A DNA stretch of 42,657 nucleotides from Candidatus Avoscillospira avicola (GCA_018712245.1 DVHE01000017.1:1-42657); one strand, 5' to 3'; numbered from the stretch's first letter, positions 14,666 to 22,606 are shown. The notes: a model not told the origin generated them from the letters alone. Translations and numbers: made by a program.

Positions 14666-15442
14666 ATGGAATTTCGAGTCTTGGCCGTGGGCGACGTGGT
14701 GGGAAAGCCGGGTTTGGCGTTTCTCAGCCGGCGGCTGCGGACGCTGCGCCGCCGGGTGGGGGCAGACTTCTGCGTGGTCAACGGGGAGAACGCGGCCATG
14801 AACGGGATGACCCCCGGCCAGGGGGAGGACATCCTGGACGCCGGGGCCGACGTGGTGACGCTGGGCAACCACACCTGGCGCCAGCGGGAGATCGTGGACT
14901 ACCTGGACGAGACGGACCGGGTGCTGCGCCCGGCCAACTTCGCGCCCCAGCTGCCGGGCACCGGGGTGGGCGTCTACGAGACGGCCCTGGGGCCACTGGC
15001 GGTGGTCAGCCTCATCGGGCGCTACGGCCTGGACGTCCACGCCGACAACCCCTTTTATAAGATGGACGCCATTTTGCGTCAGCACCCCGGCATTCCGGTG
15101 TTGGTGGACTTTCACGCCGAGGCCAGCTCGGAGAAGCTGGCCATGGGCTTTTACCTGGACGGGCGCGTCAGCGCCGTGTGGGGCACCCACACCCACGTCC
15201 CCACGGCGGACCTGCGGATTTTGCCCCAGGGGACGGGATATATCACCGACCTGGGCATGACCGGCCCCCGGGATTCGGTGCTGGGCATCCGCCCGGAGCA
15301 GTCCATCGCCCTCTTCCGCGGCGAGCTGACCAGCCGCTTTGCCGCAGCGCCGGGGCCGTGCTGGCTGTGCGGCGCGGTGTTCACCCTGGACGGCGCCACG
15401 GGCCGCTGCCTGGCGGCGGAGCCGGTGCTGGAGCTGGAGTAA
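14666..15442 (+). CDS. YmdB-type metallophosphoesterase
   Basis: A 258-aa enzyme of the YmdB/TIGR00282 family (2',3'-cyclic nucleotide phosphodiesterase, linked to RNA turnover and development in Bacillus). Metal and catalytic motifs are visible: GDVVGKPG near residue 9, VVNGEN (39-41), TLGNHTW (68-70), VDFHAEASSEK, and GTHTHVPTAD. ATG 14666 with AAAGG 9 bp upstream was chosen; ATG 14657 or earlier starts lack spacing. It is alone, not next to rny as often seen, and its 3' side carries a second TGTCAAAAAA-bounded element. Confidence 0.92.
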   Translation: MEFRVLAVGDVVGKPGLAFLSRRLRTLRRRVGADFCVVNGENAAMNGMTPGQGEDILDAGADVVTLGNHTWRQREIVDYLDETDRVLRPANFAPQLPGTGVGVYETALGPLAVVSLIGRYGLDVHADNPFYKMDAILRQHPGIPVLVDFHAEASSEKLAMGFYLDGRVSAVWGTHTHVPTADLRILPQGTGYITDLGMTGPRDSVLGIRPEQSIALFRGELTSRFAAAPGPCWLCGAVFTLDGATGRCLAAEPVLELE

Positions 15443-15465
15443 AGGAGCAAGTCTTTCCGCACATC

Positions 15466-15500
15466 AGGGCGGCGCGTCCGAACTACGGACGCGCCGCCCT
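15466..15500. terminator. GC hairpin after ymdB
   Basis: A perfect 15-bp stem (AGGGCGGCGCGTCCG / CGGACGCGCCGCCCT), AACTA loop, 23 bp after the ymdB stop, no T-tract. Same position relative to the AGACTGTCAAAAAA motif as the hairpin at 13871. Confidence 0.6.
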
Positions 15501-15503
15501 GGC

Positions 15504-15716
15504 AGACTGTCAAAAAAGCTACGCTTTTTTGACAAAGGGGGCTGCACCCCAAAAGGTTCTCGGTTTTCTTCGAAAAGCTGTCGAACCTTTTGGGGTGTAA
15601 AGTGCGATTTCCGATGCGCATGTCCCCGGAAATCGCGATTTTAATTTTATTTTGCCGCTGCGGCGGCGAAACTCTGCGAGGCTTATTTCCCGCTTCCGGA
15701 GGTTTTTTGACACGCT
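15504..15716. repeat. TGTCAAAAAA-bounded element, copy 2
   Basis: Ends AGACTGTCAAAAAA (15504-15517) and TTTTTTGACACGCT (15703-15716). Inside are three nested palindromes: TGTCAAAAAAGC-TAC-GCTTTTTTGACA (15508-15534), CACCCCAAAAGGTTC / GAACCTTTTGGGGTG (15545-15559, 15583-15597) and GCGATTTCC / GGAAATCGC (15604-15634). A second GC hairpin (15718-15744) closes the right side. No gene is seen from 15443 to 16025. Confidence 0.65.
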
Positions 15717-15717
15717 C

Positions 15718-15744
15718 AGGCCCGGAGCGAACGGCTCCGGGCCT
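15718..15744. terminator. GC hairpin right of copy 2
   Basis: AGGCCCGGAGC-GAACG-GCTCCGGGCCT, followed by TTGCAC. Together with 15466-15500 it brackets the element. Confidence 0.55.
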
Positions 15745-15844
15745 TTGCACATGCGGGGAACAGCCCCGCAGCTCCGCCGAGAAATATTTTCCGCCCCCTC
15801 TTGCTTTTTTCAGAAAAACCTGTAGAATAGAGCTGTACATACCG

Positions 15845-15938
15845 TAGGGAGTAGAGACAGCGCGTCAAGTACCGGCTGGATGGGAGGTTGCCACCGGGCG
15901 AAGGACTCGTTCCGCGATGCTGTTCTCGCAACCGCCTA
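15845..15938 (+). promoter_or_regulatory. Tetrahydrofolate (THF) riboswitch
   Basis: Matches the THF-I aptamer in order: P1 TAGG/CCTA, GGGAGTAGAG, GCGCGTCAAGT, CTGGATGGGAGGTTGCC, CCGGGCGAAGG, GCGATGCTGT, CGCAACCGCC. The pseudoknot GGTTGC (15886-15891) / GCAACC (15928-15933) is complementary. It lies upstream of folT-folC, the classical target. It is followed by a hairpin that covers the SD of folT. Confidence 0.93.
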
Positions 15939-15995
15939 AGCAAGAGGCTCAGCTTATCTTTGGGCCTGGTATGTTTTATATAGAGCAAACAACCT

Positions 15996-16017
15996 CCTCC
16001 AAAATCGTGATTGGAGG
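15996..16017 (+). promoter_or_regulatory. SD-sequestering hairpin before folT
   Basis: CCTCCAA (15996-16002) pairs with TTGGAGG (16011-16017), which contains the SD (GGAGG, 8 bp before ATG 16026). This would let the THF riboswitch act on translation initiation. The short T-tract after it (ctattttta) leaves a termination role possible. Confidence 0.7.
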
Positions 16018-16025
16018 CTATTTTT

Positions 16026-16616
16026 ATGTCTAAACAAGGAAACGCGGCGGCATTTACCGCCAAATCCAAGCGCAGCATGACCACCAAAACCCTGGCCTAC
16101 TGTGCTATGCTGGCAGCGCTGCAGGTGGTCCTGGCCCGGCTGATGGGCCTGATGCCCAACGCCTACAGCCGCTTCTCCATCGAGGCCATCCCCACCATCG
16201 TGGCCGGCATCCTCTTTGGGCCCGTGGCCGGCGGCCTGGTGGGCTTCACGTCAGACCTGGTGGGCTGCCTGTTCTCCGGCTACGGCTATAACCCCATCTT
16301 CTGCCTGCCGCCCATTCTCTACGGCGTGTTCGGCGGACTCTTCCGCTACTATTTGGCGGAGCGGGTCACGATCTGGCGCCTGGCGCTGACCATTCTGCCG
16401 CCGGTGGTGCTGGGTTCGCTGCTGTGGCAGAGCGCCGCGCTGACGTATGTATATTTCAAGGACGGCCCCTTTATGGAGGGCTTCCTGATCAACCTCAGCA
16501 CCCGGGGCGTTCAGTACGCCGTGGTAGCGGTGATTTACATCGTGCTGATCCGGCTCCTGTTCCGGGCGAAGATTTTCCAGAGCATCGGCCTCTGGCCACC
16601 GAAACCCAAGCAGTAA
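16026..16616 (+). CDS. folT: Folate ECF transporter S component FolT
   Basis: A 196-aa membrane protein with six helices. FolT-like features: the N-terminal LAYCAMLAALQVVLARLMGL, then RFSIEAIPTIVAGILFGPVAGGLVGFTSDLVGCLF, YNPIFCLPPILYGVFGGLFRYYL, and LINLSTRGVQYAVVAVIYIVLI. It binds folates and uses the shared EcfAAT module. The THF riboswitch upstream and folC downstream fix the assignment. A Lys-rich N-terminal 20 residues precedes the first helix. Confidence 0.93.
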   Translation: MSKQGNAAAFTAKSKRSMTTKTLAYCAMLAALQVVLARLMGLMPNAYSRFSIEAIPTIVAGILFGPVAGGLVGFTSDLVGCLFSGYGYNPIFCLPPILYGVFGGLFRYYLAERVTIWRLALTILPPVVLGSLLWQSAALTYVYFKDGPFMEGFLINLSTRGVQYAVVAVIYIVLIRLLFRAKIFQSIGLWPPKPKQ

Positions 16617-16623
16617 TGTCTGA

Positions 16624-16654
16624 CCCGGGGCGGGTTCTCCGCCCCGGGGATTTT
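16624..16654 (+). terminator. Hairpin between folT and folC
   Basis: CCCGGGGCGG, GTTCT loop, CCGCCCCGGG, then GATTTTAT. A weak or partial terminator 7 bp after folT; folC starts 20 bp downstream, so readthrough is probably usual. Confidence 0.5.
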
Positions 16655-16673
16655 ATGGAAAGAGGGACTCCGC

Positions 16674-17939
16674 ATGACACCCAATGAAGCACTGGACTAT
16701 ATCCACTCCGTCTGTTGGAAGGGCAGCATCCCCGGCCTGGGCCGCACCCGGGAGCTGCTGCATAAAATGGGCGACCCCCAGGATCAGCTCCAGTTCGTCC
16801 ATATCGCCGGCACCAACGGCAAGGGATCTACCGCGGCCATGACGGCCAATATTCTGCGCAAGGCCGGCTACCGGGTGGGCCTTTACACCTCGCCGTACAT
16901 CTTCCGCTTCCACGAGCGGATGCAGGTGGATGGCCAGTGCATTTCCGACGAAGAGCTGGCTGAAATCACGGAATTTGTCAAGCCTCTGGCCGAGGCCATG
17001 GAAGACCACCCCACGGAGTTTGAGCTGGTCACGTGCATCGCCATGGAGTACTTCAAGCGCCACCACTGCGATGTGGTCAGCCTGGAAGTGGGCATGGGCG
17101 GCGAGCTGGACTCCACCAATGTGATTTTGCCGCCGCTGGTGGCGGTGCTGACCAACATCGGCCTGGACCACACCGAATTCCTGGGCGACACCCTGGAGAA
17201 GATCTGTGAGACCAAGTCCAAGATTATCAAGCCCGGCTCCATCGCCGTCACCTACCGGGAAAAGCCCTCGGTGGAGGCCGTGATCGAGGCCCGCTGTCGG
17301 GAGGTGGGGGCCAAGTGGATGCCCGCCGACTTTGACTCGCTGCACCTGGTCAGCGCCTCGCTGGAGGGGCAGGTCTTCGACTGGGGTGACTACCGGGAGA
17401 TCCACCTGCCGCTGCTGGGCCGGCACCAGCTCTACAACGCCGCCGTGGTGCTGACCATCGTGCAGGCTCTGCGGGAAAAGGGCCTGAACATTTCCGATGA
17501 GGCCGTCCGACAGGGCATCGCGTCGGTCTCCTGGCCCGGCCGGTTCGAGCTGGTGGCCCGGAATCCCCTCTTTATCGTCGACGGCGGCCACAATCCCCAG
17601 TGCATCGAGGCTCTGGTCAACAACGTCCGGGACTATCTGGGCGACAAGCGCCTGACTGTCCTCACCGGTGTGCTGGCCGACAAGGACTACGCCGATATGT
17701 ATGAGGACATGGCCCAGTACGTCACCCAGTTCGTCACCGTCACGCCGCCCAACCCCCGGGCGCTTTCGGCCCAGGCGCTGGCGGAGTACCTCCGGCGCTT
17801 CGGCAAGCCCGCCACCGCCTGCGAGACCGTGGCCCAGGGCGTGGCGCTGGCCAAGCAGTTGGCCGGCCCCGACGGCGTGGTGCTGGCCTACGGTTCCCTG
17901 TACATGGTGGGCGACATCGAGGACGCCGCCCGCGCCTGA
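16674..17939 (+). CDS. folC: Folylpolyglutamate synthase / dihydrofolate synthase
   Basis: A 421-aa Mur-ligase-family enzyme that adds glutamates to folates (and possibly glutamate to dihydropteroate). The ATP loop GTNGKGST spans residues 46-53; other motifs are TSPYIFRFHERM, SLEVGMGGELDSTNV, NIGLDHTEFLG, GRHQLYNAAVVL, WPGRFE and VDGGHNPQCIEAL. Length is normal (~420-430). It is controlled with folT by the THF riboswitch, coupling folate uptake to intracellular retention. A terminator follows (17957-17984). Confidence 0.96.
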   Translation: MTPNEALDYIHSVCWKGSIPGLGRTRELLHKMGDPQDQLQFVHIAGTNGKGSTAAMTANILRKAGYRVGLYTSPYIFRFHERMQVDGQCISDEELAEITEFVKPLAEAMEDHPTEFELVTCIAMEYFKRHHCDVVSLEVGMGGELDSTNVILPPLVAVLTNIGLDHTEFLGDTLEKICETKSKIIKPGSIAVTYREKPSVEAVIEARCREVGAKWMPADFDSLHLVSASLEGQVFDWGDYREIHLPLLGRHQLYNAAVVLTIVQALREKGLNISDEAVRQGIASVSWPGRFELVARNPLFIVDGGHNPQCIEALVNNVRDYLGDKRLTVLTGVLADKDYADMYEDMAQYVTQFVTVTPPNPRALSAQALAEYLRRFGKPATACETVAQGVALAKQLAGPDGVVLAYGSLYMVGDIEDAARA

Positions 17940-17956
17940 CGCGCCGCTTTTTCCCG

Positions 17957-17984
17957 GCCGCCGGAAGTGATTCCGGCGGCTTTT
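17957..17984 (+). terminator. Intrinsic terminator of the folT-folC unit
   Basis: GCCGCCGGAA, GTGA loop, TTCCGGCGGC, then TTTT. Confidence 0.8.
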
Positions 17985-18005
17985 GTCGTCTCCGGTGGGG
18001 AGACG

Positions 18006-18034
18006 TTGCGGTGGGCCGGGGATTGTGGTACAAT
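18006..18034 (+). promoter_or_regulatory. Sigma-A promoter of polA
   Basis: TTGCGG (18006-18011), 17-bp spacer, TACAAT (18029-18034), 31 bp before the ATG. Confidence 0.65.
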
Positions 18035-18065
18035 AACTCCAACTATAGTAAAGGAGTCTCGCTCC

Positions 18066-20579
18066 ATGAAATTGATGATTCTCGACGGCAACAGTGTCAT
18101 CAACCGGGCCTTTTACGGCGTCCGGCTGCTGAGTACCCGCGAGGGGATTTACACCAACGCCATCTACGGCTTTTTGAACATCCTGGAAAAGCTGGTGAAG
18201 GAGGAGTCGCCGGAGGCCCTCTGCGTGGCCTTCGACCTCAAGGGTCCCACCTTCCGCCACCTCCAGTACGAGGGCTACAAGGCCACCCGCCACGGTATGC
18301 CCGAGGAGCTGGCCCAGCAGATGCCGCTGATGAAAGAGATCCTCACCGCCATGTCTATCCCCATCTACGCCTGCCAGGGCTGGGAGGCGGACGACGTCAT
18401 CGGCACGGTCTCGAAGATCTGCTGCGGCGCCGGCTGGGACTGCGTGGTGGTGACGGGAGATCGGGACAGCCTCCAGCTGGTCAACGACTGCGTCACGGTG
18501 AAGCTGGTGGCCACCAAGGGCGGCCAGACCACCGCTACCCGCTATACCCCCGAGGTCTTCCGGGCGGAGTACGGCTTCGAGCCGGTGCGCCTCATCGACC
18601 TCAAGAGCCTCATGGGCGACAGCTCCGACAACATCCCCGGCGTGGCCGGCGTCGGCCCCAAGACCGCCACGGACCTCCTCTTGAAATTCGGCACGCTGGA
18701 CGGCATCTATGCCCATCTGGACAGCGGCGAGATCAAGGACTCGGTGCGCAAAAAGCTCCAGGCCGGGGCGGAGAGCGCCCGCCTCTCCTACGACCTGGCC
18801 ACCATCCGCTGCGAAGCGCCCATCGACTTCAAGCCCGAGGACGCTCTGCGCCGGGAGATGGACAAGCCGGCGCTCCTGGAGCTGTTCACCAAGCTGGAAT
18901 TTGTCCGGCTCATCGACCGCTACGGGCTCCGGGACGCCGCGGCGCCCCAGCCCGCAGCTGCTCCCGCGGCAGTCCGCTGCGCGCTGCCTCCCGCCGATGC
19001 CGCCTGCGCCCTGGCTTTTTCGGACGACGGCGAGACCGTGGCCGTGGCCTGGGAACAGGGGGTCTGCACGGCGGAGGCCGCCGCCGTCCGAGCCATCTGC
19101 GAGGGCGCCGGGGAGAAGGCCTGCTTTGACTATAAGACGCTCCGGGGCCGCCTCCTGGACCGGGGCTGGACACCGGCCCAGTTCACCTTCGACGTGCCCC
19201 TGGCCGCCTATCTGCTGGACCCGTCCCAGTCGGACTACGCCCTTTCCAAGCTGGCGGCGTCCTACCTGGGTCAGACCCTGCCGGAAAATGACCTGGAGGC
19301 CCAGGCCATGGCCCTGTGGAATCTGCGGCCCCAGCTGGAGGCATTGTTGAAGGCCCAGGGGATGGAGCAGCTCTACCGGGAGATGGAGCTGCCGCTGTGC
19401 GCCGTCCTCTCGGACATGGAGCGCGTCGGCGTCGCCGTGGACCAAAAGGCGCTGGAGGACTTCGGCGCCATGCTCTCCGCCCGGATCGAAGCTGCCCAGG
19501 CCACGGTCTACGACCTGGCCGGCGAAGCGTTTAACATCCTCTCGCCCAAAAAGCTGGGGGAGATCCTCTTTGACAAGCTGGGCCTGCCGCCGGTGAAAAA
19601 GACCAAGACCGGCTACTCCACCAACGCCGAGGTGCTGGAAAAGCTCCGGCCCAAGCACCCGATCATTGACGCCATTCTGGAATACCGGATGCTGACCAAG
19701 CTTTCCTCCACCTATGCCGAGGGGCTTTTGAAGGTCATCGCCGCCGACGGGCGAATCCACACCACCTTCCAGAACATGGTCACGGCCACGGGCCGCCTCA
19801 GCTCCACCGAGCCGAACCTCCAGAACATCCCGGTGCGGCGGGAGCTGGGCAGCGAGATTCGCAAGATGTTCGTGGCCCGGCCCGGCTGGGTGCTGCTGGA
19901 CGCCGACTACAGCCAGATCGAGCTGCGGGTCCTGGCCCATATCGCCGACGATGCCCATATGCAGGCGGCCTTTTCCTCCGGCGAGGACATCCACGCCGTC
20001 ACCGCCTCTCAGGTCTTCCGGGTGCCCCTTTCGGAGGTGACGCCGGAGATGCGCCGCAACGCCAAGGCCGTCAACTTCGGCATCGTCTACGGCATCTCCG
20101 CCTGGTCGCTGTCCCAGGACATCGGCGTCAGCCCCGAGGAGGCCAAGGCCTATATGGATGCGTACCTGGAGAATTACAGTGGCGTCCGGGCCTATATGAA
20201 GGACATCGTGGAGACGGCCAAGGCCCAGGGCTATGTGACGACGCTCTATGGGCGACGGCGGTACCTGCCGGAGCTCAAGAGCAGCAACTTCAACCTCCGG
20301 GCCTTCGGTGAGCGGGTGGCCCTCAACACGCCCATCCAGGGCACCGCTGCCGACATCATCAAGCTGGCCATGATCCGGGTGGACCATGCGCTGGCTGAGG
20401 CTGGGCTCCAGGCAAAATTGATCCTCCAGGTTCACGACGAGCTGATTGTGGAGTGCCCCCAGGAGGAGGCGGCCCAGGCCTCCCGGATTTTGCAGCGGGA
20501 AATGGAGCAAGTGGCCCAGCTGAAGGTGCCGTTGGTGGTGGAAGCGAAGGCGGGAGGCAGCTGGTATGAGGCCAAGTGA
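18066..20579 (+). CDS. polA: DNA polymerase I
   Basis: An 837-aa protein. It has an N-terminal 5'-3' exonuclease domain (MKLMILDGNSVINRAFYG, GWEADDVIGT, TGDRDSLQLV, LMGDSSDNIPGVAGVGPKTA), a middle region with the fold of the 3'-5' exonuclease but without the DEDD residues (FDVPLAAYLLDPSQ), and a C-terminal family-A polymerase (DYSQIELRVLAHIADD, RRNAKAVNFGIVYGIS, QVHDELIVECP). Loss of proofreading residues is usual in Firmicutes PolA. SD aaaggag, ATG 18066. The 3' end overlaps rimI by 14 bp; polA-rimI-tsaD appear to be one operon. Confidence 0.97.
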   Translation: MKLMILDGNSVINRAFYGVRLLSTREGIYTNAIYGFLNILEKLVKEESPEALCVAFDLKGPTFRHLQYEGYKATRHGMPEELAQQMPLMKEILTAMSIPIYACQGWEADDVIGTVSKICCGAGWDCVVVTGDRDSLQLVNDCVTVKLVATKGGQTTATRYTPEVFRAEYGFEPVRLIDLKSLMGDSSDNIPGVAGVGPKTATDLLLKFGTLDGIYAHLDSGEIKDSVRKKLQAGAESARLSYDLATIRCEAPIDFKPEDALRREMDKPALLELFTKLEFVRLIDRYGLRDAAAPQPAAAPAAVRCALPPADAACALAFSDDGETVAVAWEQGVCTAEAAAVRAICEGAGEKACFDYKTLRGRLLDRGWTPAQFTFDVPLAAYLLDPSQSDYALSKLAASYLGQTLPENDLEAQAMALWNLRPQLEALLKAQGMEQLYREMELPLCAVLSDMERVGVAVDQKALEDFGAMLSARIEAAQATVYDLAGEAFNILSPKKLGEILFDKLGLPPVKKTKTGYSTNAEVLEKLRPKHPIIDAILEYRMLTKLSSTYAEGLLKVIAADGRIHTTFQNMVTATGRLSSTEPNLQNIPVRRELGSEIRKMFVARPGWVLLDADYSQIELRVLAHIADDAHMQAAFSSGEDIHAVTASQVFRVPLSEVTPEMRRNAKAVNFGIVYGISAWSLSQDIGVSPEEAKAYMDAYLENYSGVRAYMKDIVETAKAQGYVTTLYGRRRYLPELKSSNFNLRAFGERVALNTPIQGTAADIIKLAMIRVDHALAEAGLQAKLILQVHDELIVECPQEEAAQASRILQREMEQVAQLKVPLVVEAKAGGSWYEAK

Positions 20580-21015
20580 GATCGTGCCCATGGCCGAGGC
20601 CCATGTGGCTGCCGTGGCGGCGCTGGAGCGCTGCTGCTTCTCGGCGCCCTGGAGCGAGCAGAGCGTCCGGGAGGAGCTTTCTAATCCCCTGAGCCTGTGG
20701 CTGGTGGCCCTGCTGGACGGCCAGTTGGCCGGGTACGTGGGGAGCCAGACCGTGCTGGACGAGGCCGACATGATGAACCTGGCCGTGGACCCGGCCTGCC
20801 GCCGCCAGGGCATCGCCCGGGCGCTGGTGGAGGCTCTGACCGCGGCGCTGGCGGAGCGGGGCGTCCGCAGCCTGACACTGGAGGTCCGCGCCTCTAATGA
20901 GGGCGCCATCGCCCTGTACCGAACGCTGGGCTTTGCCCAGGTGGGCCGGCGGCCCAACTACTACACGAAACCCAGGGAGGATGCCCTGATTCTCAGAAAG
21001 GAATGGAGTCTATGA
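20566..21015 (+). CDS. rimI: Ribosomal protein S18 alanine N-acetyltransferase
   Basis: A 149-aa GNAT acetyltransferase. It shows RimI features: CFSAPWSEQSVREEL, MMNLAVDPACRRQGIARALV with the acetyl-CoA loop near residues 79-85, and LEVRASNEGAIALYRTLGFAQVGRRPNYYTKPREDALIL. The gene starts inside polA and overlaps tsaD by 4 bp (ATGA). The pairing with tsaD is very common in bacteria and supports the name. Confidence 0.94.
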   Translation: MRPSEIVPMAEAHVAAVAALERCCFSAPWSEQSVREELSNPLSLWLVALLDGQLAGYVGSQTVLDEADMMNLAVDPACRRQGIARALVEALTAALAERGVRSLTLEVRASNEGAIALYRTLGFAQVGRRPNYYTKPREDALILRKEWSL

Positions 21016-22025
21016 AGATTTTGGCTGTGGAGTCCTCCTGCGACGAGACCGCCGTGGCCGTGGTGGAGGACGGGCGGCGGGTGCTGTCCGACGAGATCGC
21101 CTCCCAGGTGGCGCTCCACCGGCTCTACGGCGGCGTGGTGCCGGAGATTGCCTCCCGCAAGCACATGGAGGCCATCTATCCCCTGGCGGACCAGGCGCTC
21201 CAAACGGCGGGGATCACCCGGGCCGACATCGACGCCGTGGCTGTGACCTTTGCCCCGGGCCTGATCGGCGCGGTGCTGGTGGGCGTGAACTTTGCCAAGG
21301 CCGCTGCCCTGGCCCTCCAGAAGCCCCTGGTGCCGGTTCACCATATCCGGGGCCACATCGCCGCCAACTACATCGCCTACCCCGACCTGGAGCTGCCCTT
21401 CCTCTGCCTGGTGGTCTCCGGTAGCCACAGCCTACTGGTGGATGTGGTGGATTACACCACCTTCCGCATCCTGGGCACCACCCGGGACGACGCGGCAGGG
21501 GAGTGTTTCGACAAGGTGGCCCGGCTGCTGGATATGCCCTATCCCGGCGGCGCGGCCTTGGACAAAGCCGCCCAGCAGAGCGCGCCGGGCAAGTACCCGA
21601 TGCCCCACACGCACTTGAGCGGCAACCCCTTGGATATGTCCTTCTCCGGCCTCAAAACCGCCGCCATCAACTTGATCCACCACGCCCAGCAGAAGGGGGA
21701 GGCCCTGGACGTTCCGGCCCTCTGCGCCGACTTCTCCCAGGCCGTCAGCGACATTCTGCTGCCCCGCACCCTGGCGGCGCTGGAGCAGACCGGGCGAAAG
21801 ACCCTGGCCATCGCCGGCGGCGTGGCGGCCAACTCCAAAATCCGGGGGGACTTCCTCCGGGAGACAGAGCGCCTGGGGGTGCGGCTGTGTCTGCCGCCGC
21901 TGTCTCTCTGCGGCGACAACGCCGCCATGATCGGCGCCCAGGGCTACTACGAGTACCTGGCCGGTGTCCGCGCCGGGCAGGACCTCAACGCCTACGCCAC
22001 CATGCCACTGGACCGCCTGCCGTGA
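21012..22025 (+). CDS. tsaD: tRNA t6A synthesis protein TsaD
   Basis: A 337-aa ASKHA-fold protein that transfers threonylcarbamoyl to A37 of ANN-decoding tRNAs. Motifs: LAVESSCDETAVAVVEDG, YGGVVPEIASRKH, the metal-binding HHIRGHIAANY, LVVSGSHSLLV, DDAAGECFDKVARLL, FSGLKTAAINL, and GGVAANSKIRGDF. Start ATG 21012, with the GGAATGGAG SD, was chosen over ATG 21003. End of the polA-rimI-tsaD unit; a long hairpin follows. Confidence 0.97.
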   Translation: MKILAVESSCDETAVAVVEDGRRVLSDEIASQVALHRLYGGVVPEIASRKHMEAIYPLADQALQTAGITRADIDAVAVTFAPGLIGAVLVGVNFAKAAALALQKPLVPVHHIRGHIAANYIAYPDLELPFLCLVVSGSHSLLVDVVDYTTFRILGTTRDDAAGECFDKVARLLDMPYPGGAALDKAAQQSAPGKYPMPHTHLSGNPLDMSFSGLKTAAINLIHHAQQKGEALDVPALCADFSQAVSDILLPRTLAALEQTGRKTLAIAGGVAANSKIRGDFLRETERLGVRLCLPPLSLCGDNAAMIGAQGYYEYLAGVRAGQDLNAYATMPLDRLP

Positions 22026-22050
22026 CGGTCCGCCTCTACTGAATAACATG

Positions 22051-22088
22051 CAGCGCCGGCCTCCGGGATACTCCGGGGGCCGGCGCTG
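22051..22088 (+). terminator. Hairpin after tsaD
   Basis: A 16-bp stem with one mismatch (CAGCGCCGGCCTCCGG / CCGGGGGCCGGCGCTG). No T-tract. Confidence 0.6.
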
Positions 22089-22208
22089 GCTGTTGACGCC
22101 TCTCCCTTGCCTCTTCCGACGGATGGAAAACAACGGATGAAACTTTGTGAAAAATGCGGGGTTTTCCACCGGCGGACTTTGCAGGATTCCCGGCAATGGA
22201 GCAGAAAT

Positions 22209-22236
22209 TCTGAATGGAAATTACATTATGTAAACT
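22209..22236. other. Candidate dif-like XerCD recombination site
   Basis: The right 11 bp, TTATGTAAACT (22226-22236), are identical to the XerD arm of the B. subtilis dif site as I remember it. Aligned to the Firmicutes 28-bp dif consensus recalled from the literature, 21 of 28 positions fit; the left arm is the weak part. The site sits between a region of rightward genes and a region of mainly leftward genes, as expected near a terminus. Confidence 0.45.
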
Positions 22237-22261
22237 ATTTTGCAGGGTAAAGTGGTTAAGC

Positions 22262-22369
22262 TGTGGAAGAGGATGGCACAGCGGCGGGGAAACGCCTGGG
22301 AATCCTGGGGATAACCCGGTGGAGGCTGTGGAAAGAGCTGTGGAAGATGTGGATAACATCTGTGGACGG
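22262..22369 (+). repeat. Cluster of TGTGGA (DnaA-box-like) repeats
   Basis: All on the same strand: TGTGGAAGA (22262), TGGGGATAA (22306), TGTGGAAAG (22327), TGTGGAAGA (22339), TGTGGATAA (22348-22356, the exact complement of the DnaA box TTATCCACA), TGTGGACGG (22361). The last four are spaced 12, 9 and 13 bp. No dnaA/dnaN/rpmH nearby. Apart from this and the dif-like site, 22089-22490 holds nothing I recognise. Confidence 0.55.
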
Positions 22370-22474
22370 GCGGAACCGGACAAATTACGGTAAACCACCG
22401 GTTATGGGCGAAAGCGAAAAAAAGGTGGGAAAAACCGTGGAAAACGCCCGCTGCCCGCCGGAGCAAAAAAGGGG

Positions 22475-22503
22475 ATTGACGCGGCGGAGAAAGTGTGATA
22501 ACA
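22475..22503 (+). promoter_or_regulatory. Promoter of tRNA-Thr
   Basis: TTGACG, 17-bp spacer, TAACAT, ending about 27 bp before the tRNA. Confidence 0.6.
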
Positions 22504-22529
22504 TATATCCTGCTGTGAAAGAACAATTT

Positions 22530-22605
22530 GCTGGTATAGCTCAGTCGGTAGAGCAGCTGATTCGTAATCAGCAGGTCGTGTGTTCGAGTCACATTACCAG
22601 CTCCA
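22530..22605 (+). tRNA. tRNA-Thr (anticodon CGT)
   Basis: Full cloverleaf: acceptor GCTGGTA/TACCAGC, D-arm GCTC/GAGC, anticodon stem GCTGA/TCAGC with loop TTCGTAA (anticodon CGT at 22563-22565), T-arm GTGTG-TTCGAGT-CACAT, discriminator T and encoded CCA (22603-22605). Reads ACG codons. Confidence 0.95.
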
Positions 22606-22606
22606 C

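Noticed and set aside
15151-15840. 229-codon minus-strand frame
   Set aside because: Antisense to ymdB and through the hairpin-rich element; no domain.
16653-20957. 1434-codon open frame on the minus strand
   Set aside because: Antisense to folC, polA and rimI, which are certain; the frame is a product of high GC and lacks any recognisable domain or SD.
22125-22450. Chromosomal origin oriC
   Set aside because: A DnaA-box-like cluster exists, but there is no dnaA/dnaN/rpmH neighbourhood, no evident AT-rich unwinding element, and genes converge rather than diverge.
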